Positions 45,174-54,800 of a stretch of 64,000 nucleotides of DNA are shown here, one piece after another. The DNA comes from an uncultured Flavonifractor sp. (lineage in GTDB: Bacteria; Bacillota; Clostridia; Oscillospirales; Oscillospiraceae), in assembly GCA_947346365.1 (NCBI GenBank), contig CANAAV010000004.1, positions 100,640 through 164,639 on the forward strand, in the 5' to 3' direction. The first letter of the stretch is position 1. Each line of letters opens with the position of its first letter. The position numbers were made by a program, and so were the translations under genes. Below the pieces are notes generated by a model. It was given only the letters and a program-made list of their open reading frames with translations. It was not told where the DNA came from and ran no database searches.

Positions 45174-47381
45174 TTATTCTGCGCCGCCCAAGTGGACGTA
45201 CCGTTCCTTGATTTCCTGCGTCCGACCCTGGTTCCAGTCATTCAGACCGATGTAGCCGCAGGTTCGACGAGCAATATTCATTTTGCTCTTGTCTGTGTTG
45301 CCGCAGTTGGGACAGCGCCAAACCAGCTTGCCATGCTCATTTTGGACAACCTCAATTTCCTTATCCCAACCACAGCACTGGCAGTAGTCGGACTTGGTGT
45401 TGAGCTCGGCGTACATGATGTTGTCGTAGATGTACCGCAACACGGTCATGACCGCCGGGATGTTGTCGGAGAGGTTGGCAATCTCGATGTAACTGATAGC
45501 GCCGCCGGGAGAGAGCTGCTGGAACTCCGCTTCAAACTTCAATTTGGTGAAGGCGTCAATCTCCTCGGTGACGTGGACATGGTAGCTGTTGGTGATGTAT
45601 CCCTTGTCTGTAATGCCCTCGATGACGCCAAAGCGCTTCTGGAGGCACTTGGCGAACTTGTAGGTGGTGGACTCGATGGGCGTGCCATACAGGCTGTAGT
45701 CCATGTTCTCAGCGGCCTTCCACTGCTTGCATTTGTCATTCATGTACTGCATGACATCCAGTGCAAACTGCTTGGCCTCTGGGTCGGTGTGGCTCTTCCC
45801 GGTCATGGCCTTGACGCACTCATACAGACCGGCGTAGCCCAGAGAGATGGTGGAGTACCCACCGTAGAGGAGCTTGTCGATGGTCTCGCCCTTCTCCAGC
45901 CGGGCCAAAGCGCCATGCTGCCAGTGGATGGGAGAGGCATCGGAGAGAGTACCGACCAGCCGCTCATGACGGAGCTGCAACGCACGATGGCATAGCTCCA
46001 GGCGCTCATCAAAAATCTCCCAGAACCTGTCGAAGTCGCCGCCAGCGGACAACCCGACATCCGGGAGATTGATAGTGACCACACCCTGGTTGAAGCGGCC
46101 ATAATACTTGGGTTTGCCGTTCCCGTCCAGATAGGGGGTCAGGAAGGAGCGGCATCCCATGCAGGTGTAGCAGTGGCCATCGCCGTTGGCGTCTACCTTG
46201 TTCTCAAGCATCTTCTTCTCGGAGATGTAGTCAGGAACCAGACGCTTGACGGAGCACTTGGCGCACAGTTCGGTCAGATAGTAGTAGGGAGTGCCGGGCT
46301 CAATGTTGTCGTCCTCCAGTACATAGATGAGCTTAGGGAAGGCCGGGGTGACCCAGATACCCTTCTCATTCTTCACGCCCTCCATGCGCTGCTTCACGAC
46401 CTCCTCAATAATCATGGCGAGGTCATGCTTGGTCTGAGGGTCGTTGACCTCGTTGAGGTACATGAACACGGTGATGAATGGGGCCTGTCCGTTGGTGGTC
46501 ATCAATGTGATGACCTGATATTGGATAGTCTGGACGCCACGCTTAACCTCCTCCCGAACGCGGCCTTCGACAATATCGAAGATGACGGACTCTACATCGT
46601 CACAGCCCGCGTCCAGAGGGATGGTCTTGAACTCCTCCTCAACTTCCTTGCGAATCTTCCGCCGGGACACGTCCACAAAGGGAGCGAGGTGCGCCAGAGA
46701 GATAGACTGGCCGCCGTACTGGTTGGAGGCCACCTGGGCGATGATTTGGGTGGCAATGTTGCAGGCGGTGGAGAAGCTGTGGGGCTTCTCAATCAGGGTG
46801 CCAGAGATAACGGTGCCGTTCTGGAGCATATCCTCCAGGTTGACCAGACAGCAGTTGTGCATACGCTGGAGATAGTAGTCGCTGTCGTGGAAGTGGATGA
46901 TACCTTCCTCATGGGCTTTGGTGATTTCCTCCGGCAGAAGGAGCCGGTTTGTGATGTCACGGCTCAGCTCGCCTGCTATGTAGTCACGCTGGGTAGACAG
47001 GATTGCGGGGTTCTTGTTGGAGTTCTCCTGAATGACGGTCTCATTAACGTTATCAGCGATGGAGAGAACCTTTCCGTCCAGCGTGCTCATATTCCGCAGA
47101 AGCTCATGTTCATAGCGGTATTTGATATACGCCTTGGCGACCTCATAGACGCCCTCCTCCATCAGCCTGTTCTCGACATCATCCTGGATTTCCTCCACAG
47201 AAATCGCCCGATGGAGATTCTTATACTTGAACGCAAGCCTGTTGGCCACACGCTCAGCCAGATTCTCCTTGTTTTCGATGGGATGCAGGTGGTCAACCTC
47301 GCACAAGGCTCTGTACGCAGCGTCACGAATCTTAGATTTGTCGAAGTTGACCTCTCGGCCATCTCTTTTGATGACGACCAT
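45174..47381 (-). CDS. nrdD: Anaerobic ribonucleoside-triphosphate reductase (phage copy)
   Basis: 735 residues, full length. ATP-cone start VVIKRDGREVNFDKSKI, active-site CYTCMGCRSF, zinc site CQCCGWDKE/CPNCGN and glycyl loop RRTCGYIG near the end; all catalytic parts are intact. It is very similar to the host copy at 37634-39811, with long exact DNA matches. AAAGGAGG precedes the ATG. It lets the phage make dNTPs anaerobically. Confidence 0.96.
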   Translation of the reverse strand: MVVIKRDGREVNFDKSKIRDAAYRALCEVDHLHPIENKENLAERVANRLAFKYKNLHRAISVEEIQDDVENRLMEEGVYEVAKAYIKYRYEHELLRNMSTLDGKVLSIADNVNETVIQENSNKNPAILSTQRDYIAGELSRDITNRLLLPEEITKAHEEGIIHFHDSDYYLQRMHNCCLVNLEDMLQNGTVISGTLIEKPHSFSTACNIATQIIAQVASNQYGGQSISLAHLAPFVDVSRRKIRKEVEEEFKTIPLDAGCDDVESVIFDIVEGRVREEVKRGVQTIQYQVITLMTTNGQAPFITVFMYLNEVNDPQTKHDLAMIIEEVVKQRMEGVKNEKGIWVTPAFPKLIYVLEDDNIEPGTPYYYLTELCAKCSVKRLVPDYISEKKMLENKVDANGDGHCYTCMGCRSFLTPYLDGNGKPKYYGRFNQGVVTINLPDVGLSAGGDFDRFWEIFDERLELCHRALQLRHERLVGTLSDASPIHWQHGALARLEKGETIDKLLYGGYSTISLGYAGLYECVKAMTGKSHTDPEAKQFALDVMQYMNDKCKQWKAAENMDYSLYGTPIESTTYKFAKCLQKRFGVIEGITDKGYITNSYHVHVTEEIDAFTKLKFEAEFQQLSPGGAISYIEIANLSDNIPAVMTVLRYIYDNIMYAELNTKSDYCQCCGWDKEIEVVQNEHGKLVWRCPNCGNTDKSKMNIARRTCGYIGLNDWNQGRTQEIKERYVHLGGAE

Positions 47382-47396
47382 AATGCTCGACCTCCT

Positions 47397-47987
47397 TTAT
47401 AGGGAAATGTTCCGCCAGACATCGTCGTCCGGCTTGAAAACGAGGTTCTCATGGATGAGCTGATAAACCTGTTCCCAACCAACAGCCCGGTACATTCCGT
47501 ATTTCTTCTCGTTGATGCCTCGATTGTGCGGCTGGTCAAAGAGAATGCGGAAGTAGGGGCCGTTGACGAGGTTGTGAGGCCCGTCATCAATCAGAACATC
47601 ACCCATCACCATCTGTTTGTTGTGAGCGATGATGATGTGGTTTGCGTCCAGGAACGGGAACAGCTCCAAGATACGCTCGATTTTCACACGACAAGTGCGG
47701 TAGTCGGTTGCCGTAACCATATAGAGCTCGTGGCCTTCATCGTGAAGCCGCTTCAGATACTCTTGTGCTCCAGGCATGGGTGTGAGCTTTGCCCACACCT
47801 CGTCTTCCTGGAGCACGCCGTAAATCTGCTGCTTTGTCAATGTTGGAAATGCCTTCGAGACATCCCAATCGGTTACGTCCTCAACCGAAGTTGTGGTGCC
47901 ATACCTTTCGTTCAGGGTCTTGACCCAGCCCTCCAGGAGTGTTTCGGCCACATCGTCCGCATCGAACAATATTCTCAGACGGGTCAT
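47397..47987 (-). CDS. 5'(3')-deoxyribonucleotidase-like HAD phosphatase
   Basis: 196 residues from ATG 47987; GTG 47993 is too near the RBS GAGGAG. HAD motif I is FDADDVAETL, motif II lies in YMVTATDYRTC and motif IV is DVLIDDGPHN, as in NT5C-type nucleotidases that dephosphorylate dNMPs. It is encoded next to a dNMP kinase, an interesting opposition. Its start overlaps the end of that kinase gene. Confidence 0.82.
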   Translation of the reverse strand: MTRLRILFDADDVAETLLEGWVKTLNERYGTTTSVEDVTDWDVSKAFPTLTKQQIYGVLQEDEVWAKLTPMPGAQEYLKRLHDEGHELYMVTATDYRTCRVKIERILELFPFLDANHIIIAHNKQMVMGDVLIDDGPHNLVNGPYFRILFDQPHNRGINEKKYGMYRAVGWEQVYQLIHENLVFKPDDDVWRNISL

Positions 47988-47989
47988 GT

Positions 47990-48547
47990 TCACATCTCCT
48001 CAAAAGTAGTCTGGTGCTGGCCGTTCAACTCGACCAGCCACTCAATCACGGCGTTCTGGAGGTCTTTCAGAGACCCGTTGTTGATTATGTAGTAGTCGGC
48101 TCGTACATCGTCCAGCGCCGTTTCGGATGGGTGCGCCTGCTGTTCCAATGTGAGCGGGCTTACGAACCCCTCACGAACAACACGGAGATGCACCGCATCG
48201 AACCCGGCGTTTTTGATGTAGTCCACCTCATTGGGGAAGCGGCAGTCGGGAACTAAAACATAGTCCCATTCTCCTGGGAAGAAGCTCATGATGTCAGAGA
48301 TGAAGGACACCCAGTAGTCGGGCCGCTTTGCCCGGATGGCGTCCGTGCCGACCTTCTGCAGAAGCGTCCGCCCCCTCTCATCTTTCTCTCCGTCCCAACC
48401 GAAGAATGTCTTGCAGACGTATTTCACCAAGTCTCCATAGTGGGCGACCAGGACAGAACTGCCGTCTGCCTCCAGAGCATTTTTGAGGAACCCCGCCGTG
48501 GTGTCTTTGCCGTGTCTTGCTTTACCGGAAATCAGAATTACTTTCAC
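47990..48547 (-). CDS. Deoxynucleoside monophosphate kinase-like protein
   Basis: 185 residues with a GTG start at 48547 (GGAGGTAAGAA before it). P-loop GKARHGKDT at the N-terminus, then LLQKVGTDAIRAKRPDYWV and VPDCRFPNEVDYI, which match the phage T4 gp1-like dNMP kinase group. Phosphorylates dNMPs for viral DNA synthesis. Overlaps the neighbouring gene by four bases. Confidence 0.82.
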   Translation of the reverse strand: MKVILISGKARHGKDTTAGFLKNALEADGSSVLVAHYGDLVKYVCKTFFGWDGEKDERGRTLLQKVGTDAIRAKRPDYWVSFISDIMSFFPGEWDYVLVPDCRFPNEVDYIKNAGFDAVHLRVVREGFVSPLTLEQQAHPSETALDDVRADYYIINNGSLKDLQNAVIEWLVELNGQHQTTFEEM

Positions 48548-48960
48548 TTCTTACCTCCCTTTTGTTTCTTGGAGTACCTGCGAAAACTGAGAACCGCCTG
48601 CCGGACAGTCATGGGCTCGTCAGGTGGCCGCCATTTCATCTCCCCGCCGTAGTAAAGCTCTCTGACATTGCAGAAAGCCGCTACGATGGGTTTGTCAGGG
48701 TTGTCCACCTCGTGTTCGCACACAATAGCGACCGCCTTTTTACCTGTTTTGGTGAAGTCATCCACCATTCGCTGGAGGCAGAGCCGTTGCCCCCATGGGA
48801 CTTTGGCTTTACTGTGTTTGACCTCCAGGATTATGTACTCAGAATCACGGTACTCGATTATCCCGTCGATATCGGTTGGGTATATCCCACCATCCAGCTC
48901 AATCCCCTTGAAGTCGATGAGCTGTTTCATCCGCTTTGGATTCAAAATCCTGCTTTTCAT
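48544..48960 (-). CDS. Small PD-(D/E)XK nuclease-like phage protein
   Basis: 138 residues with ATG 48960 and GAGGG upstream. The core YPTDIDGIIEYRDSEYIILE followed by VKHSKAKVPWGQ fits the Asp...Glu-X-Lys pattern of this nuclease fold, and the tail is basic (SKKQKGGKK). A Holliday-junction-resolvase or VRR-like function is possible; the assignment is from motif only. Confidence 0.6.
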   Translation of the reverse strand: MKSRILNPKRMKQLIDFKGIELDGGIYPTDIDGIIEYRDSEYIILEVKHSKAKVPWGQRLCLQRMVDDFTKTGKKAVAIVCEHEVDNPDKPIVAAFCNVRELYYGGEMKWRPPDEPMTVRQAVLSFRRYSKKQKGGKK

Positions 48961-48969
48961 AAGCGACCC

Positions 48970-49083
48970 TCAAATATTGATGCGAACATACTCAGGCTGT
49001 GCCTTCGGAGGCCCGCCGCTCATGAAGACGAGAAGCATCAGGAGCAAAACCACGGCGAACAGGTATTGCGCCAACTCACCCAT
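48970..49083 (-). CDS. 37-residue membrane peptide
   Basis: ATG 49083 to TGA 48970; GAGGTGG lies upstream and the start overlaps the thyX-like stop by 8 bases. One hydrophobic helix (QYLFAVVLLLMLLVFM) and a short polar tail. Function unknown. Confidence 0.55.
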   Translation of the reverse strand: MGELAQYLFAVVLLLMLLVFMSGGPPKAQPEYVRINI

Positions 49084-49768
49084 GTGCAACCACCTCTCTG
49101 CGAGGCATCATACCGCAGGTGTACCGCTCCTTGCAGAAGCCCATATAGCTGCATTTAGGTATGAGGTAGTTGTCAACTATGTATTTCCACTCGTTGGAAT
49201 ACTCGCTAAGTGCCGCACGGTAGTCAGCGAACAGCCCGCGATATTCGTGGTACGCCCTCGTACACATACGCTGGTGGGACATATCAATCAGGTTGCGTAG
49301 GTTGCGCTTATCCACCATTTTCGTTTCCATACCCAGCGGCAAGCCAAGTGCGGAGTCCTCTCTTGGAATCTTGAGCTCGTCCAGCCTCTGGAGGGATGTG
49401 GAGATGTAGTGCATGAGGTCGTCATAAACCTCAGATGCCTCACTGTTGCCCGCAATACTTGGCGGTGTGACATATCCGAACCCGTGCTCGTAGTCGATGT
49501 ACCTTGTGCTGGCCTGGAGCCGGGTAGGCGCTCCGCCGATATGCGTATACCACTCACGAATCACTCTGGCGGAGTACCCATCCAGAACGGTGTAGATGTC
49601 TGGGAACTCGAATGTCCGTCCATGCTCGTTCTCAAGGCACTCCAACCCACGCTTGTAGTTCTTGTTGTCATCCGTAATGTCGGCTCCCCAGCATATCCCG
49701 GCCTCTTTGCCAATCATCGTGATAGGATTTTGGGTGGTGTATTCGCTCTGGATAATTACTTTTCCCAT
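49076..49768 (-). CDS. thyX: Flavin-dependent thymidylate synthase-like protein
   Basis: 230 residues from ATG 49768 (GAGGGAA upstream); a TTG at 49780 is an alternative. Residues 71-90 read REWYTHIGGAPTRLQASTRY and correspond to the ThyX signature RHRX7S...RY, with RHR replaced by THI and a two-residue longer spacing. C-terminal NLIDMSHQRMCTRAYHEYR resembles the conserved ThyX helix. It would methylate dUMP to dTMP using methylene-THF and FAD, but the altered motif leaves room for a related reaction. Confidence 0.75.
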   Translation of the reverse strand: MGKVIIQSEYTTQNPITMIGKEAGICWGADITDDNKNYKRGLECLENEHGRTFEFPDIYTVLDGYSARVIREWYTHIGGAPTRLQASTRYIDYEHGFGYVTPPSIAGNSEASEVYDDLMHYISTSLQRLDELKIPREDSALGLPLGMETKMVDKRNLRNLIDMSHQRMCTRAYHEYRGLFADYRAALSEYSNEWKYIVDNYLIPKCSYMGFCKERYTCGMMPRREVVAHG

Positions 49769-49776
49769 ACGTTCCC

Positions 49777-50388
49777 TCAACTTTCATATGGGGACGGAAG
49801 GCTGTAATCCCATATGGAGTAGCTGCCTTTATATTTGTTGCGGAAGTAGTTATGTACTCCGTCCCCTGTAAAATAGGTGTAGTCTTTCGGTAGTACCCTG
49901 CCGACCAACACTTCACCATTTCGTTCTGCATTCCATCGAGTCAAAACATCTAACGCAAGGTCATACAGCTCGTCGGCCACTGGCGTATCGTAGTAATAAG
50001 CGAACTGATAGCGTGCCGTCACGATTTCTGTGATGGTGTCTCCGCTGAACTTATCGCTGTCTACACGGTTACAGATTGTCCAGGCAACACAGGCTTGCTC
50101 TGTGACGCTTGGCAAGCCGCCGCATTCCCGCTGTAATACCTTTGCAACCATGACGACCTCGTCCTCGGTGTAATACATGACCTCCGTGGTGCTCTCCGTT
50201 GGCATAACGGTCTCCAACGCATCCGCATCGCCGGTGTACAACAGTGTTGTCACAACAGGCTCCGCATCTTCAATCTCTACCTTAAAGACAGTGGGTGTGG
50301 GCTCAGGGCTGGCAGGTGCGTTACTGCACCCGCAGACCGAAACGCACATCATAGCTGCCAGCAGGAAGATAGTGAAAACTTTTTGCAT
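49777..50388 (-). CDS. Lipoprotein with SleB-like cell wall hydrolase domain
   Basis: 203 residues. Signal with lipobox VCGC near residue 21, a Pro/Glu/Thr linker, then a hydrolase_2 domain: EVVMVAKVLQRECGGLPSVT with the catalytic Glu in RECGG, AWTICNRV and YQFAYY. Such domains cleave peptidoglycan in spore germination (SleB). Its place between replication genes is unusual; it might alter the wall or act at lysis. Starts after GAGAGGT. Confidence 0.8.
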   Translation of the reverse strand: MQKVFTIFLLAAMMCVSVCGCSNAPASPEPTPTVFKVEIEDAEPVVTTLLYTGDADALETVMPTESTTEVMYYTEDEVVMVAKVLQRECGGLPSVTEQACVAWTICNRVDSDKFSGDTITEIVTARYQFAYYYDTPVADELYDLALDVLTRWNAERNGEVLVGRVLPKDYTYFTGDGVHNYFRNKYKGSYSIWDYSLPSPYES

Positions 50389-50416
50389 TGTTCTACCTCT
50401 CTACTGTCCATGAGAA

Positions 50417-50448
50417 AGAGCCCAGAAGCTGTTGCAGCTCCGGGCTCT
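50417..50448 (-). terminator. Hairpin after the 50470 gene
   Basis: AGAGCCC (50417-50423) and GGGCTCT (50442-50448) with a partly paired inner stem; on the minus strand followed by TTTCTC. May give partial termination inside the operon. Confidence 0.5.
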
Positions 50449-50469
50449 CCATGGTTTGTTGGTTGATTC

Positions 50470-51207
50470 TTACGTTGCTGATTCCAGCGTACCCTTTCTT
50501 GTAAGGCTGTTCAGGAACTCATCAAGTTCCTTGGTGTCTTCCGGGGTGAGCCGCTCGTCCCAATCCTTTTTGGGAGGGGCCTTCTTCTTTTTAGGAGTTG
50601 CGCTCCCAGTTCCACGTTGCATAGTAGCTACTATCTCGTCAAGTTGCCACTCAAGTTCGCTCCAGGTTGGCTGACTGGCGAGAAAATCAGGCTGAAGTGC
50701 GGTATACGGCATCCAGTCAGACCATTCGTGCAAAGGCATATACATCCTCTGCCCCCGTTCCCGCTCCTGTCCGGCACGAATCCGGTCTGCGAAGGTAACT
50801 CTCTCCATTTGATGTGCTTGGCATACGGTGAACTCAGTTTCGCAGAAAAATGCGTGTTCCTGTGTTGGTTTCGTATAAACGCGAAGCGTCCCATCGTCTG
50901 ACTCTGAGATAAGGAACGTCCCCGCATCGAATTGGAGTACGCCGAAGTTGTCTGAGAACCTTGTAATGACTGGACTGAATATCGGCGGAGAATCTTCGGC
51001 AATGACGTAGATGTCGTATCCCCAATAGATTGCCCGGAAATTTTCGACACTGACCGCATATGCCGAGTTACCCCCGGCTTTTGCCATGTCGTATACCTCA
51101 CGGCTCATCAGGATTCCAATATCATCCCTGCTGACGCCTTTCTCTCTAAGCTGCTGCAATGCGGCCATTGCCTGGTTCTCCATTGAACCATATTCTGCTG
51201 CTGTCAT
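50470..51207 (-). CDS. Phage protein of unknown function
   Basis: 245 residues, ATG 51207 after GAGGAGGTG. Soluble, mixed alpha/beta N-terminal half (DDIGILMSREVYDMAKAGGN) and a Lys/Pro-rich linker (PKKKKAPPKKDW) before an acidic helical end. No family recognised. Overlaps the zinc-ribbon gene by four bases. Confidence 0.65.
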   Translation of the reverse strand: MTAAEYGSMENQAMAALQQLREKGVSRDDIGILMSREVYDMAKAGGNSAYAVSVENFRAIYWGYDIYVIAEDSPPIFSPVITRFSDNFGVLQFDAGTFLISESDDGTLRVYTKPTQEHAFFCETEFTVCQAHQMERVTFADRIRAGQERERGQRMYMPLHEWSDWMPYTALQPDFLASQPTWSELEWQLDEIVATMQRGTGSATPKKKKAPPKKDWDERLTPEDTKELDEFLNSLTRKGTLESAT

Positions 51208-51404
51208 ACGCCCACCTCCTCAACAGGGGAAACCTTGCACTCATCCACAATCTTGTCGAAACAGTCGCAACAGAGATGAAGATTGACGATATCGCCATCG
51301 TGGACGCTGCCATAACCGATGTGTCTATGTATTGTGAAGTCCTCTTGGACATCCCAGAAGTCAAGCTCCCTGCCGCATCGGTTACATATCTTGCCATCCT
51401 GCAA
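51204..51404 (-). CDS. Small zinc-ribbon-like phage protein
   Basis: 66 residues with a TTG start (51404) placed 8 bases after GGAGGAGG. Two Cys pairs, ICNRCGRELD and LCCDCFDKI, suggest one zinc ribbon. No named family. Confidence 0.65.
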   Translation of the reverse strand: MQDGKICNRCGRELDFWDVQEDFTIHRHIGYGSVHDGDIVNLHLCCDCFDKIVDECKVSPVEEVGV

Positions 51405-51449
51405 GTTACATACCTCCTCCCGAAAATCAAATCATGGTTTTATATGTGT

Positions 51450-51824
51450 TTAGGGTTGGGGTTCGCCCTCCCCGGCATCAGGATTCTCGCCACCGCCGTC
51501 ACCAGGGTCGGGATTTTCACCACCGCCCTCATCAGGATTCTCGGGGTCGGTGGGAACATCGGGGTCTGGCTCCACAGGCTCAGGTGGATGGGGTTCGACA
51601 TCTCCGCCGACCTCGAAGAAAGCCTCCAGCTCGTCCAGGCACTTGTCGCAGATTTCCTTCTCCCAGAGGAGGTCGTTCTGCTGAGGGTCGTTCCCACGGT
51701 AGGGAACCTTGCCGCCCTTGTCGCACGCTGTGCGGGGCTTCAGAGGCCGGGCACAGGTGATGACCCGGCACCGCCGTGGGTTCTCGATGATGGTCTTACA
51801 GCGGTCACAAACGATACACTTCAT
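51450..51824 (-). CDS. Cys-rich protein with Pro/Glu/Gly tail
   Basis: 124 residues, ATG 51824 after AAAGGAG. N-terminal Cys cluster (KCIVCDRCKTII, then ICDKCLDELEAFF) resembles a zinc-binding domain; the last 50 residues are a low-complexity Pro/Asp/Glu/Gly tail with two copies of GGGENPD. Function unknown. Confidence 0.65.
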   Translation of the reverse strand: MKCIVCDRCKTIIENPRRCRVITCARPLKPRTACDKGGKVPYRGNDPQQNDLLWEKEICDKCLDELEAFFEVGGDVEPHPPEPVEPDPDVPTDPENPDEGGGENPDPGDGGGENPDAGEGEPQP

Positions 51825-51839
51825 TGGGTTGCTCCTTTC

Positions 51840-54800
51840 TCAATAAACTTTCTCATAGTCCAGCATCCTGAAGTAGGCTCCGTCCCGCTCCCAGGCTTTG
51901 CAGTAGATGATGTCGCCCTTTTGAACAGGCTCTTTATCAAAAACCTTGCAAAACACAGTGAACCGGCTCTCTTTCCCGCTTCCGATGGACTTTGTGAACA
52001 GGCTGTATCCAAACAGCTTGTCGTCACGCTTTCTATGTAGGGGCTTAATGCCGGTGATATACAGCTTTTTCCTGTCTTCCGGCTTATCGGACGTGTACCC
52101 GATGTACCCCATGACATCGTAGAAGTTCCGAACCTTCGTGATGTCGTTCAGGTCTTCCATATGGAGGCTTTTGACCGCCTCCTCCGCCCCTCTGAGGATG
52201 GACATGACATCAAGGAGCGTGTAGCTCTTTGCCTCGCCGCCGGAACGGGTCACACCCACCGCATACTTTTTCACAATGGGCTCCAGCGGAGTGCCGTCAA
52301 CCAGCGTCTTCTTAATCTGCTTGGCCTGACCCTTTTTGAACATATTGAACATCTCCACGATTCGGAACAGCTCACGCTGGTTTCCGAACTCCTTGAAGAA
52401 ATCAATCTTGATGAGCAGGTCTAACTGCCTGGAGTCGAGGCTGGTATGCTCCTCCATGTCCGCCAAAAGCTCCATGAAGTATGTATACTGCTTGGACTGA
52501 GACAACTCAAACAGCTCGTCGGAGACGGCCTCCCCCACATACTTGATGGAACTCATACCTTTGTAGACGGTCTTATTCTCCCGGTCGAAGAAGTAGCCGC
52601 CACGAGACACACCCCACTTGGGATTGGCGATTTTCACGCCGTAGACCTTCATCAGTTCGGTGCCGTTGGAGATGTCGTCGTCGTTCTGAGCGTTGTTCAG
52701 AAACGCCGTGATGAACTCCATAGGGTAGTAGTGACGGAAGTAGCCGCACAGGTATCCAAGCAAGCAGTAGGCAACGCTGTGGTTATAGCCGAACTGGTAC
52801 GAGGCGCTGTCCTCAATGATTTGCAGAAACTCCTTGGCCTCGTTCTCGGCGACGCTGCGCTCTCTGGACGACTTGGAGCAATACCCTTCAAGGATGGAGG
52901 GCAGAGCGGCATCCAGCCTGTCCTTCTGCTTGCGGCCAATGGCCCGTCTGACGTTATCAGCTTCGCTACCGGACAGGCCGCAAATCTGCTGGAGGAACTT
53001 GATGGTGTCCTCCTGATAAATCAGGTAGCCAAGGTTGTCGGCCAGAAGCTCATCAATGATTTCGGAGGGGTTATGGTGCTGCTTCCGGGAAAGCAGTTGG
53101 TCACGGTAGGAGGTGCCAGACGGGCGGATACAAGCTGTGACCAGCGACATATCAAAGATGTTGGACGGCTGGAACTTCTTGAAGCAGTCTGCGGCGAACG
53201 CACTTTCAAACTGGAAGATTGCCGTCAGGTTGGAGCACATATCCTTCCATACTTCCTGGTCATCCCAGTTGACCATATGGGTGCTCGGATACGGGATACC
53301 GATATAGTTGCAGGTATCACGAATGACCTTGACCGTCTTCAGCGCAAGGAAATCGTACTTCGCCACGCCGACCTCGTGCGCCTCCTCCATATCCATGAGC
53401 AGACACGTTTCTCCGTCCTTGACAAAAACCCCATAGTTGTCATCCAGCGTGATTGGACTGATGACCATACCCGCAGGGTGGACAGACTGAGAGATTTTTG
53501 TTCCAGCCAGACCGTCATAGTAGTAGAAAACCTCGGGGAAGCTCTTCTTGGCGGCCTCCGGGTTCTCCTCGAAAGCCTTTTTGATTTTCTTGGTGTTCTC
53601 GATGGAGTATTTGTCCTTCTCGCCGCCGTTCGCCAGCGCCCGGCAGACCTCATCAATGACGCTCTTATCTGCCAGAGTGCCATAAGCCGCCACACGGGCG
53701 GTCTTATCCGCTCCGAACCGGCTGGTGATGTACTCAAAAATCCTGGGACGGTCATCGTAAACTACGTCTACGTCAATGTCTCCGATTTCCTCACGGTCTT
53801 CGTTGCAGAACCGGGAAAACACGGTGTGCCACGTCTCGGGGTTCAGGTCGATGATGTCAGTCACATAGGCCGCTCTCGACCCGCCGACAGAGCCACGAGC
53901 TGTTCCGATAGCCATACCGTTCTCTTTACACCAGCGGATGAGGTCGGACATAGAGAGCATAAACCCGCTCATCTTCAGTTTACTGAAAACACGGAGTTCT
54001 TCGGCGATTGCGGTACGGAACGCCTGCTCTTGGGACTCAGGAATGATGCCGGAAGCCAGCTTTTCATCGAGAGATTCCCAAGCCCTGGCTTCAAAAATCC
54101 TCTCATCCTCTTCCTGGGAGCCATAGAGGATGGGGTACTTGATGGAACTATCCAGAGAGAAGTCCTCGCAGGCCGCCGCAATCTCATTGGTGTTCTGGAT
54201 GGCGGCAAAATACTCCTCTTCGGTCAAAGCGCCCTGAGCGGCGAACATATCCAGCAGTTCGTCAACCGTCTTGTAGGAGAGGTCAAAGGCATCCTCGTCA
54301 CCGTAAGACTGCCGCTTCGCTTTGAGCAAGATATTGCGGCACTCGGCTTTATACTTGGAGGAGCTGTGGGTGTCCGTCCCAGCTACCAGCGGGATACCGT
54401 ACTTCTTCGAGAACCTCGCCAGCTTCTGGTTGAAAGCAATCTGGTCGGGGTGGTTGTGCGGTTGAACCTCCAGGTAGTCGTAGTGACGAAGCAGCCGCTC
54501 ATACCAGGGGTTATCCTCGCTGAGTTTGTTCAGAGGGCTGGCCAAACAGGCGCTGGTCTTGATGATGTTGTCCGAAATCCCCAGGAACTCCTCAAAGGTG
54601 ATACGGTTGGTGTAGTAGGAATGCGCTTTGTCACTGGAGATAGAGACGAGTTTGTTCAACTCCCGGATTCCGGCCTCGTTTTTGGCGAGCAGAACCGTGT
54701 GGTAGTTGTCTCTGACCTTCGGCTCCAGTTGCTCTGTGAGGTAAATCTCAACTCCGTGGACGAACTTGAGTCCCATCTTGTCGCAGTACAGCTTTTTGGA

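Noticed and set aside
46173-47402. 409-codon plus-strand open frame
   Set aside because: Antisense shadow of the phage nrdD.
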